Below, in pieces: positions 1-5,692 of a DNA stretch of 24,777 nt. Origin of the DNA: a virus. Position 1 is the first letter of the stretch. The number at the start of each line of letters is the position of its first letter. The stretch lies in IMG/VR virus record IMGVR_UViG_3300046010_005063, positions 1 through 24,777 of that record. The stretch is one strand, 5' to 3'. The notes beneath the pieces are model-generated. The model was not told the DNA's origin, ran no database searches, and was given only the letters and a program-made list of their open reading frames with translations. A program made the position numbers and the translations under genes.

Positions 1-42
1 AAAGATCCAAGCTGCAAAATTGGCAGAAGGGACCCACTAGCC

Positions 43-76
43 GGGGGGGTGGGGGGTAGGGGTTTGGCTTATGGGG
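43..76 (+). other. G-rich run able to form a G-quadruplex
   Basis: Runs of 7, 6, 4 and 4 G are separated by T, TA and a 10-base loop. The first two runs alone can supply three tracts of G3. It lies just past the last early gene, on the strand opposite to transcription. The role is unknown; it could affect replication or transcription, or have none. Confidence 0.5.
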
Positions 77-118
77 TGCTTTCCCCCATTAGCCTTCTGC
101 GTTTTAGCCATCGGCCGC

Positions 119-328
119 TCATCCTGCTGCGTCACGCCTCGCCCTCCAGCACTGTTTCGGCATCCGCTCAATGCCGTAGGTCCGTTTAATGTCCCAGTAC
201 GCCAGCCGCTCCGATTCCCACCGCCGCCACCACGCTGGCTTGTACCGCCAGAACACATCGATGCTACAGCCTTCCTCGATGATGGCCGCCCGCTCGTCCC
301 ATAGTTCGATGATGTCAGCCTCGCTCAT
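119..328 (-). CDS. Small phage protein of unknown function
   Basis: A 69-aa protein that begins inside the 3' end of the preceding gene (14-base overlap), as is usual in this early operon. It is rich in Trp, Arg and acidic residues (Trp-Trp-Arg-Arg-Trp near residue 34), with no membrane segment or Cys pair. I recognise no family. The position, last visible gene after the replisome organizer and its small partner, suggests an accessory role in replication or recombination, but this is only context. The tight coupling supports a real gene. Confidence 0.65.
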   Translation of the reverse strand: MSEADIIELWDERAAIIEEGCSIDVFWRYKPAWWRRWESERLAYWDIKRTYGIERMPKQCWRARRDAAG

Positions 329-686
329 ACTCGATCACCTGCTGCTCAAGCTGCGACACGAACTCAGCCACCTCACCGGCCGTCACGCCGGGGTTGGCCA
401 GCCGGTAGACCCGCACCGCTTCCGCTATCCGCTGGCCGTGTGCGACCTTTGGATTGTGGCTTCGCCGGTTCCAGCTGCGATGCTCAATCACCGCACGCCG
501 CACGACGCTGGCAGGCGGCATGCAGTCACGAGTGCGGCCGACCTTCAGAATGGCGGCCGACAGCTCGTCACGGTCGAACTCGCCCAGCACTAGATGCCAG
601 GCGTTGACATCGACCTCGGTTAGCTCGCGGCCGAACAGGCTGAACAGTGCCGCCAGCATCAAACCCAGTTCACTTCGATTGACCAT
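315..686 (-). CDS. Putative small replication-associated protein (helicase-loader-like position)
   Basis: A 123-aa protein. I chose the ATG at 686 because GGAGG lies 5 bases upstream; longer readings in this frame have no SD. It overlaps the end of the replisome organizer by 17 bases. The N-terminal 65 residues look all-helical, with the pattern seen in phage proteins that follow replication initiators (LTEVDVNAW, LGEFDRDELSAAI, then MPPASVVRRAV). That arrangement, initiator then small helical protein, recalls lambda O/P or DnaD-like/loader pairs, so a helicase-loader or initiator-partner role is plausible. No Walker motif is present, so it is not an ATPase loader. Function inferred mainly from context. 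Confidence 0.7.
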   Translation of the reverse strand: MVNRSELGLMLAALFSLFGRELTEVDVNAWHLVLGEFDRDELSAAILKVGRTRDCMPPASVVRRAVIEHRSWNRRSHNPKVAHGQRIAEAVRVYRLANPGVTAGEVAEFVSQLEQQVIEYERG

Positions 687-1443
687 TACCGCCTCCGATG
701 AATCCTGCCACGCCTGCCTCCTCCTGAGCCTTAATCCGCTGCAGCATCTCGGCCATGTTCTGCTGCCGCTGCTGGCCAAAGGTGACCGGCTTGGCGCTGG
801 CCTTGCCGCCGTTGCCTCGCAGGTCGTTGCGTTCCCATTGGCGAACAGCCGCCTTCCAGTCCTTCATGGGATTCTTGCCGACCTTCCAGCCGTTGGCCGT
901 GTAGTGGTCCATCCACGACTGCGGGTCGACGGTGTTACCCCGTTCCTTGCAATACGCCACGACGTCCTCGATTGTCGGTCGCGCCATTGAGATACCACTC
1001 TTAGTGGTATCTCTCTCTTCTCTTCTCTCCTCTCCTCTGGTCACACTTTTGTCACGCTCGCTGCGTGACGATTCTGTGACACCAGCGTGACGCTTTTTTG
1101 ACTGGCGTTTTGCCGCCAAAAGCCGCTTTTTTGCGGATTCTGCCATCCATCGGTCCCAGTTTGGGAACCGCACAAACGGCCTCCCATCGTCGCCGATGCC
1201 ATGCTCCAGCCACCCGGCTTGCACCATCAGGTCGGGGAAGTTGGGTAGTGATGTCACGCGACCGAGTGACATCAGCGTGACATTTGTCACGCTCCCACCG
1301 TGACACTGGCGTGACGCCCATGCCCATATTCGATGCAGGTAGCCGACAACGACTTCCTCCCGAACTTGCAGCTGCTCAGCCATAAAGGCAACTGCCGGGT
1401 CTTCGTACAGGTCGAGCCGCATTGCGATCCAGTCACCAGCCAT
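670..1443 (-). CDS. Replisome organizer / phage replication initiator (DnaD-like C-terminus)
   Basis: A 257-aa protein. ATG 1443 is preferred over the adjacent GTG 1446 because AGGAGG is well spaced from the ATG. Residues about 1-95 look like the winged-helix domain of phage replisome organizers (start MAGDWIAMRLDLYEDPAVA). A charged, low-complexity linker (about 105-150, Lys/Arg then Glu/Arg rich) follows. The C-terminal part has the DnaD-type signature with DHYTANGW near 180 and KDWKAAVRQW after it. Such proteins bind the origin and recruit helicase. The gene itself carries two clusters of GTGAC/GTCAC motifs, a 28-bp purine tract and a perfect hairpin, exactly in the linker and N-domain coding parts, as lambda ori lies in gene O. 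It is followed by a small putative partner and preceded by a methyltransferase. Confidence 0.85.
   Translation of the reverse strand: MAGDWIAMRLDLYEDPAVAFMAEQLQVREEVVVGYLHRIWAWASRQCHGGSVTNVTLMSLGRVTSLPNFPDLMVQAGWLEHGIGDDGRPFVRFPNWDRWMAESAKKRLLAAKRQSKKRHAGVTESSRSERDKSVTRGEERREERDTTKSGISMARPTIEDVVAYCKERGNTVDPQSWMDHYTANGWKVGKNPMKDWKAAVRQWERNDLRGNGGKASAKPVTFGQQRQQNMAEMLQRIKAQEEAGVAGFIGGGNGQSK
989..1013. repeat. Perfect 11-bp inverted repeat, 3-base loop, in the candidate origin
   Basis: GAGATACCACT, CTT, AGTGGTATCTC on the plus strand. It lies inside the replisome organizer gene at the junction between linker and C-terminal domain, directly beside a 28-bp homopurine/homopyrimidine tract (1011-1038). 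No T-run follows it on the coding strand, so a terminator is unlikely. A structural element of the origin is the best guess. Confidence 0.8.
1040..1091. repeat. Iteron-like cluster A (five GTGAC/GTCAC motifs)
   Basis: GTCAC starts at 1040 and 1051; GTGAC starts at 1065, 1076 and 1087. Start-to-start spacings are 11, 14, 11 and 11 bp, close to one helical turn. The wider form is often CGTGACG. It lies in the linker coding region of the replisome organizer. Likely initiator binding sites (inference). Confidence 0.6.
1253..1315. repeat. Iteron-like cluster B (six GTGAC/GTCAC motifs)
   Basis: Motif starts at 1253, 1266, 1277, 1286, 1300 and 1311, again mostly 9-14 bp apart, in both orientations. 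Together with cluster A this gives eleven copies of a 5-mer within 276 bp, inside the part of the gene that encodes the DNA-binding domain. Candidate initiator-binding array. Confidence 0.6.
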
Positions 1444-1453
1444 CACTCACCTC

Positions 1454-2422
1454 CTAGAAAAGCACGCCCTGTTCAAGTCGCTTCTGGCTCAGTTCCACAT
1501 ATGCCGGATTTAGCTCGATTCCAATAAACCGGCAGCTCAAGTTTCTTGCGACCATTGCAGTGGTTCCTGAACCGCTGAACGGGTCAATCACAGCACCGCC
1601 TTCTGGGCAGCCCGCCTTGATACAAGGCTCGACGAGGTCGGCAGGCATCACCGCGAAGTGTGCGCCGCTGTACGGCTTCGTGGTGACGGTCCAAACCGAG
1701 CGGCGATTGCGGGTTGGGTATGTAGTGCCAGCTTGGTTGCTGCGTCCATTCAGGAACCCAAGGCGGGTGGCACCGAATTCGGTAGGATCACTCTCCGCAA
1801 GAGCGTGGTGCTTTCTTGGCCTCCTGCCGTTGATGCTTTCTTTATCGACGCTCTTTTCGTGAATGGCCTCCGAGTCGTAGAAATACCGCTCGCTCTTGGT
1901 GAGCAGGAAAACGTACTCGTGTGCCTTGGTACAGCGGTCCCGCACGCTCTCGGGCATCGGGTTTGGCTTGTGCCAGATGATGTCCTGCCGCAGCCACCAA
2001 CCATCTGCTTGCAGGGCGAAGGCGACACGCCACGGGATGCCGACGAGGTCTTTGGGCTTGATTGACTCTGGCCGCTTGCGGGTGCCCTGCTTGCCGGGCG
2101 TAGCCGACCCTACGCGATGGCCGCCCTTCGGCCTTGGCAAGGTGTCGTCGTCATTCCGCCCGATTGTTCCGCTCGCGTAGCTATCCCCCAGGTTCAGCCA
2201 CAGCGTGCCGTCGTCGCGCAGCACCCGGCGCACCTCGCGGAACACTTCCACCATGCGGGCGACATAGGCTTCCGGCGTGGCCTCTAGGCCGATCTGCCCG
2301 TCGTGCCCGTAGTCTCGCAGTCCCCAGTAGGGAGGACTGGTGACGCAACAGTGGAAAGTGTCGTCGGGGATTTGTTTTAGTACCTGCAGAACATCCCCGC
2401 AGATAATCTGGTCCAGCTCCAT
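1454..2422 (-). CDS. Beta-class DNA methyltransferase (N4-cytosine or N6-adenine)
   Basis: A 322-aa protein. The motif order is catalytic TSPPYWGLRDYG (about residue 28) followed far downstream by the AdoMet-binding DPFSGSGTT (about 280), then IGIELNPAYV; this order defines the beta class. SPPY is commonest in N4-cytosine enzymes but also occurs in N6-adenine ones, so the base is not settled. The middle carries a target-recognition-like insert (about 85-125 and 190-245). The start overlaps the rusA stop as TGATG; a GTG one codon earlier is the alternative. No restriction endonuclease is adjacent, so this looks like an orphan phage enzyme, probably for escaping host restriction. Confidence 0.9.
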   Translation of the reverse strand: MELDQIICGDVLQVLKQIPDDTFHCCVTSPPYWGLRDYGHDGQIGLEATPEAYVARMVEVFREVRRVLRDDGTLWLNLGDSYASGTIGRNDDDTLPRPKGGHRVGSATPGKQGTRKRPESIKPKDLVGIPWRVAFALQADGWWLRQDIIWHKPNPMPESVRDRCTKAHEYVFLLTKSERYFYDSEAIHEKSVDKESINGRRPRKHHALAESDPTEFGATRLGFLNGRSNQAGTTYPTRNRRSVWTVTTKPYSGAHFAVMPADLVEPCIKAGCPEGGAVIDPFSGSGTTAMVARNLSCRFIGIELNPAYVELSQKRLEQGVLF

Positions 2423-2853
2423 CACTCACCCCACTTCACTAAAACTTCCGTGTGCGGCTGCTCGCCTGCCGCCGCCTTGAACTTGTTCAGATTCGCCTGG
2501 TACACCCGTGAATCGTCCAGCCACAGCTGCCCGTTCAGTGCGTCCGCCAAGCTCTTAAACAGGTTGTCCACGTCCGGCCTGCCCAGATGCGGCATCCGCT
2601 CCGTGCCCGCTTTCTTCGGCACGCTGGCCGGACGGGGGAACACGAACCGCACCAGCACCGAAACCGGCACGTTTAGCGGCTCGCCTTGGTACGCTTCGGC
2701 AGCCGCAAACTTGGCTGCTGCCTTGAACGCATTAACCGGGTCGCGTGCTGGCGTGTAGTTCATGGCCATTGCCTTGCCGTGCATCTGGACCACGCGATGG
2801 CGCTGCCGTGGCTGAGCCACCGGAATGCCGGGAATAACAAACCGTAAAAGCAT
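2422..2853 (-). CDS. rusA: RusA-type Holliday junction resolvase
   Basis: A 143-aa protein, the usual RusA length (about 120-150). ATG 2853 is set by GGAGG five bases upstream; readings extending further would run through a tRNA-like RNA. The signature is clear: FVIPGIPVAQPRQRHR at the N-terminus, then GRPDVDNLFKSLADALNG with acidic residues at about 94 and 96, and WLDDSRV at about 111, matching the three catalytic aspartates that bind Mg2+ in RusA. The enzyme resolves four-way junctions made during recombination. It fits with the RecE-like and RecT-like genes upstream in the same operon. It ends in a one-base overlap with the methyltransferase. Confidence 0.92.
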   Translation of the reverse strand: MLLRFVIPGIPVAQPRQRHRVVQMHGKAMAMNYTPARDPVNAFKAAAKFAAAEAYQGEPLNVPVSVLVRFVFPRPASVPKKAGTERMPHLGRPDVDNLFKSLADALNGQLWLDDSRVYQANLNKFKAAAGEQPHTEVLVKWGE

Positions 2854-2916
2854 TTCAACCTCCGTGATTTCCTGCGCCGATTGAACCTTTTCCCCGACAT
2901 TTATCCCGACATCCAA

Positions 2917-2985
2917 TGGTCCCGGCTGGACTCGCACCAGCACCTTCCGGCTTGTCGCCTCGCGTCTACATTCCGCCACGGGACC
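2917..2985 (-). tRNA. tRNA-like RNA with a short, abnormal anticodon arm
   Basis: A 69-nt element. Read on the minus strand it has a perfect 7-bp acceptor stem (GGTCCCG with CGGGACC), TG at positions 8-9, a D-arm of the tRNA-Leu/Ser type (GCG, loop GAATGTAGA, CGC), a perfect 5-bp T-stem (GCTGG/CCAGC) with loop TGCGAGT, and discriminator A. CCA is not encoded. Only about 20 nt separate D-arm and T-stem, and the best hairpin there is GGC-GACAA-GCC (3 bp, 5-nt loop), so there is no normal 7-nt anticodon loop. It is probably not a decoding tRNA; a tRNA mimic or degenerate tRNA is likelier. It lies in the only long untranslated gap of the early operon. Confidence 0.6.
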
Positions 2986-3052
2986 AAATGCGGCACTCTC
3001 TCCGCCCGTCACGCACACTCTAGTCGAGCCGACGCCGCTAGTACGTTTCGCT

Positions 3053-3106
3053 GGCCTTTCTCTCCTCAGGCAGGACCGCAGATTCACCGACTGCGGAACC
3101 AAGGCC
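3053..3106 (-). ncRNA. Possible folded intercistronic RNA (three-way junction)
   Basis: An outer 6-bp stem (3101-3106 with 3053-3058, GGCCTT/AAGGCC) encloses two hairpins: CCGCAG/CTGCGG (3091-3096 with 3076-3081) and TCCT/AGGA (3072-3075 with 3063-3066). It lies between the end of the 80-aa gene and the tRNA-like RNA. Only pairing potential is seen; covariation is unknown. Confidence 0.3.
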
Positions 3107-3111
3107 TGTTC

Positions 3112-3354
3112 CTATTCAGGCCCTGCGGTTTCTCGCACAAACTCACCGTCGACCGTCGCCTCGTCCGTCAGCACTTCGGCAACGCAGCTGGCCCACTCGA
3201 CCGGCTGGCCGTCCTTCTCGTCGATGCAGATGCTGCACTGCTGGCTGACAACGTCGAACGCAACCTCGACGATGTCCTGCTTGGCCATGTCGTAGCCATC
3301 TGGCACCGTGACCGTCACGAGGACCGGAAACTCGACTTCTACTGTTTTTGGCAT
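3112..3354 (-). CDS. Small acidic protein of unknown function
   Basis: An 80-aa acidic protein. It overlaps the end of the preceding gene by 16 bases. It begins MPKTVEVEFPVLVTVTVPDG, a beta-rich pattern, and contains a CSIC pair near residue 41 and another Cys near 57. There are no membrane segments. I do not recognise a family. It follows the RecT gene, the terminator and a 76-aa unknown, and it precedes the 258-base gap with folded RNAs. Confidence 0.65.
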   Translation of the reverse strand: MPKTVEVEFPVLVTVTVPDGYDMAKQDIVEVAFDVVSQQCSICIDEKDGQPVEWASCVAEVLTDEATVDGEFVRETAGPE

Positions 3355-3569
3355 TGATTGCTCCGTTGTTTTTCTTCAACAATTTCAAAACTGTTAAACG
3401 CTACTGGCATGGCTGCGCCATTTTCAAACTGCACGTATGCAAAATGGTCGAAAGATGCGTATCCTTCGCGACTTTTAGTAGTCCAGCCAATGCAGCCAGG
3501 CACACATCTGGTATCGTATTTGGTTAAATCAGCTTTCAATCGCACTTTTCGCGGTGCTAGATAGTCCAT
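3339..3569 (-). CDS. Small protein of unknown function
   Basis: A 76-aa protein. The ATG at 3569 is chosen because GGAGG lies seven bases upstream. A longer reading from GTG 3671 has no SD and would translate straight through the terminator hairpin at 3595-3625, although its CPVC start is suggestive of a zinc motif, so that form is not excluded. The product begins MDYLAPRKVRLKADL and contains a two-Cys segment (TRCVPGCIGW, about residue 20). Base composition is visibly more AT-rich than the neighbours. No family recognised. Confidence 0.6.
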   Translation of the reverse strand: MDYLAPRKVRLKADLTKYDTRCVPGCIGWTTKSREGYASFDHFAYVQFENGAAMPVAFNSFEIVEEKQRSNQCQKQ

Positions 3570-3594
3570 CACTTCCTCCGTCATGTAAAACTTC

Positions 3595-3625
3595 AAAAAA
3601 CGCGACAGGTTCCCACCGCTGTCGC
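3595..3625 (-). terminator. Rho-independent terminator after recT
   Basis: On the minus strand GCGACAG (3625-3619) pairs perfectly with CTGTCGC (3608-3602) around a 10-base loop, and GTTTTTT follows at once (Ts at 3600-3595). It lies 54 bases past the recT stop and would end or attenuate the early transcript before the 76-aa gene, rusA and the replication genes. Confidence 0.7.
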
Positions 3626-3678
3626 ACCGGCTGGTTAAACGTATCCGGCGGGACTCACAAACCGGACACACCAGGGGT

Positions 3679-4347
3679 TTACGACTCCAGCACTTCCGCC
3701 GATTCCGCCTCGATGGCTGGCAGCGGTTGCAATTCGTTGAGGTTGCTCAGCTGCACGACAGACGGCATCCTTCGCTTGTCTACGAATGGCCCTGCGTCCT
3801 CCAGTTCGTCCACCGTGTGCAGGCCTAAGCCAATCTCTGGTGCAATGGTGCGAATTAGGAAAGTCGCCGCCCGGTATCGCAGCATCTGCTCCGGTATCGT
3901 TTGCCACTTGCTGCCAGCCTTGGCAAACCAGCCCTCCTTCTTGGCAATGCCGACCGTCACCCTCGTGCCAGTCAGTTCTTCCTGTGTTCCAAGCTCGACG
4001 CAGTAGGCGGTGCATCCCCAGTCGTCCGTGTCAACCTTGCCGCTGAACCGGTAGCGGATGGCGCTGAACCGGCCGCAGCTGTTGAAAGTGCCGATCAGGA
4101 ACTGGGCCGACCAGCCAGGCCGACCGTGAACCAGATACAGGTTCTGCATCACCATCAGCACGTCCGCTCCCATGCGGCTGGCCATGTTCTGTGCAATCAG
4201 CACGTTGCCTACGTTCTTCTGGTACTCCTTGGGAACCAAACTGCTCTCGCTGTAAACCTTGGCCTTTCGCTGGGCCAGCTCGAACATCTTCTCCTCTGCT
4301 GAAACCTCGTCGATTGCCATTCCAATAGTTGCTACCGTCGTTGTCAT
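3679..4347 (-). CDS. recT: RecT-family single-strand annealing protein
   Basis: A 222-aa protein, somewhat shorter than E. coli RecT (about 270). The hallmark C-terminal stretch is present at about residues 148-185 (KWQTIPEQMLRYRAATFLIR followed by the PEIGLGLHTVDELED segment), as is the central LYLVHGRPGWSAQFLIG segment. RecT coats and anneals ssDNA after resection. It starts in an ATGA overlap with the RecE-like exonuclease, so the pair is translationally coupled, the classic RecET arrangement. The C-terminal 35 residues are acidic and probably disordered. A terminator follows. Confidence 0.93.
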   Translation of the reverse strand: MTTTVATIGMAIDEVSAEEKMFELAQRKAKVYSESSLVPKEYQKNVGNVLIAQNMASRMGADVLMVMQNLYLVHGRPGWSAQFLIGTFNSCGRFSAIRYRFSGKVDTDDWGCTAYCVELGTQEELTGTRVTVGIAKKEGWFAKAGSKWQTIPEQMLRYRAATFLIRTIAPEIGLGLHTVDELEDAGPFVDKRRMPSVVQLSNLNELQPLPAIEAESAEVLES

Positions 4348-5132
4348 ACGCTCACCTCACTTGCCACAGTAATCTTGCGAACGAGCCACGCTGGCGCGGT
4401 CGCCATTTTGATTGGCCGGTCCAAGTACTCGTCGATGTCAAAGTCGACTAAGTCCTCGACCGCCCGGTGCATCCGTGCCTCGCTGTCCAGCTCTTCCATC
4501 AGCTGGGTAAAGTCCAAAGGGAAAATCTCATGCCCGCCCTGCGACTGGATGCCGACCACCATCACCTGCGGCCGTTCGCCAGTCAGCGTCTGGATGCCGT
4601 CCCTGTAAAACGCCAGGCGAACGTCGTAGAACATATTGGCGGCCTGCTTGATAAACTCCTCCTCTGTCTCAGCCGAGGTCGTCTTCCAGTCAATCAGCAC
4701 GCCGCTCGTCAGCATGTCGACCTTGGCCCGGCACTCGACGCCGCTGGACTTGTGCGTCCAGAAGATTTCCTTCTCCGTGTGGCCAGTGCCGAGGAACTTG
4801 CGAACCTGGCTGCAGGCGTTCAGGTGCGTCCAGATACGCTCCAGCCCGGTCCACTCGTCATCGGTGACGATTTGACGGCCAGCGTTCTCAGCCTTCCACG
4901 CCTTGCCCTCCTTGGTTCGCAGGTCGATGCCTGCAGGCCGCCGCACGATGTCCAGCCGGTCAGGCCCGCCAAGCTCGATCATCGTGTGGACCAGCGTGCC
5001 GAACTGCATCGCTGCGGTCGGCTCGTCCTTCGGCCAGTCCTCCAGCGTGTAAACGTGGTGGAACAGGATCGGGTCTTTTAAGAACTGTGCCAGCTGGCTG
5101 CTGGATAGTTCGGGTCTGCTGTGGTAGTTCAT
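4344..5132 (-). CDS. recE: RecE/Exo VIII-like PD-(D/E)XK exonuclease
   Basis: A 262-aa protein. ATG 5132 is supported by AAGGA about eleven bases upstream; the reading frame is open further up but lies in another gene. The start resembles DUF3799/RecE C-terminal nuclease domains (SRPELSSSQLAQFLKDP). Core residues visible are His in FGTLVHTMIE (about 49), Glu in EKEIFW (about 122), Asp in RAKVDML (about 139), the D-x-K in VLIDWKTT (148, 150), and Tyr in RLAFYRDGI (about 176), matching the RecB-like fold. The enzyme would resect dsDNA 5' ends to give 3' tails for RecT, with which it is coupled by ATGA. Confidence 0.9.
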   Translation of the reverse strand: MNYHSRPELSSSQLAQFLKDPILFHHVYTLEDWPKDEPTAAMQFGTLVHTMIELGGPDRLDIVRRPAGIDLRTKEGKAWKAENAGRQIVTDDEWTGLERIWTHLNACSQVRKFLGTGHTEKEIFWTHKSSGVECRAKVDMLTSGVLIDWKTTSAETEEEFIKQAANMFYDVRLAFYRDGIQTLTGERPQVMVVGIQSQGGHEIFPLDFTQLMEELDSEARMHRAVEDLVDFDIDEYLDRPIKMATAPAWLVRKITVASEVSV

Positions 5133-5155
5133 TGGTAAGTGATTCCTTTTTATGG

Positions 5156-5692
5156 TTAAGAATTTCCGCCACAAAATTTGTATATCTCTGCCCACACAAT
5201 GCGGCGAGGAACAAAAACGCATTCGCTGTGGTAGTTGCTAGGTTTTGTCAGTTGCCTTTGTAGTCCGTATTCACTTCCCCACTTTTGCCATTTTTGCTTA
5301 AAAACAGCGCACAGTTCACGGAACGGAATTAAGCACCATCGCTTCGTCTCAATCCAGTACCAAAACACGTAGTCGCACTTTTTACTTTCGTCCCTGGTCC
5401 ATCCAATTGACTGGTTTTCGACAACCGACCAAGTTTCTAAAGCCAAATCATCTTTATCCTTGTCTCTTGCTGCCCAGTCTATTTCACGGACTTTCACGTC
5501 TACTGCCAGATGTCCGCAATTGACTGTTTCAATCCAATAATCAACACCTTTTTTGTCGTTTTGTGTTGCCGACTTATGTACATTCAAAGCGCCTGGAATG
5601 ACCTGCAGCAGTACCTGACAAATATCATCAGTTGCCGCTTGTCCGTTAGACATTTCAAGCTGTCCTGAAAACGTGTAATCACTTACTTGCAT
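5156..5692 (-). CDS. PD-(D/E)XK-type endonuclease, putative
   Basis: A 178-aa protein starting 14 bases inside the 3' end of the MT-A70 methyltransferase gene; a G-run lies upstream of ATG 5692, and ATG 5653 is an alternative. The core pattern is KKGVDYWIE (Asp about 51) followed by HLAVDVKVRE (Asp 65, Lys 67), the D...(D/E)XK arrangement of restriction-type nucleases. The rest is rich in Trp and Tyr (DYVFWYWIETKRW). Codon and base composition is distinctly AT-richer than the flanking genes, a sign of recent acquisition. With the overlapping methyltransferase it could form a restriction-modification pair, or it could be a phage recombination nuclease. Confidence 0.7.
   Translation of the reverse strand: MQVSDYTFSGQLEMSNGQAATDDICQVLLQVIPGALNVHKSATQNDKKGVDYWIETVNCGHLAVDVKVREIDWAARDKDKDDLALETWSVVENQSIGWTRDESKKCDYVFWYWIETKRWCLIPFRELCAVFKQKWQKWGSEYGLQRQLTKPSNYHSECVFVPRRIVWAEIYKFCGGNS

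Noticed and set aside
37-111. 24-aa reading after the last early gene (MAKTQKANGG...).
   Set aside because: Very short, no clear SD, low-complexity Pro-rich end produced by the complement of the G-rich run.
2854-3102. N-terminal extension of RusA.
   Set aside because: The added sequence is the translation of the tRNA-like RNA (VRVQPGP artefact), and RusA proteins start at the conserved FVIPGIP region.
3570-3671. N-terminal extension of the 76-aa protein with CPVC start.
   Set aside because: Lacks an SD and would be translated through a clear terminator hairpin; the start at 3569 has a strong SD.
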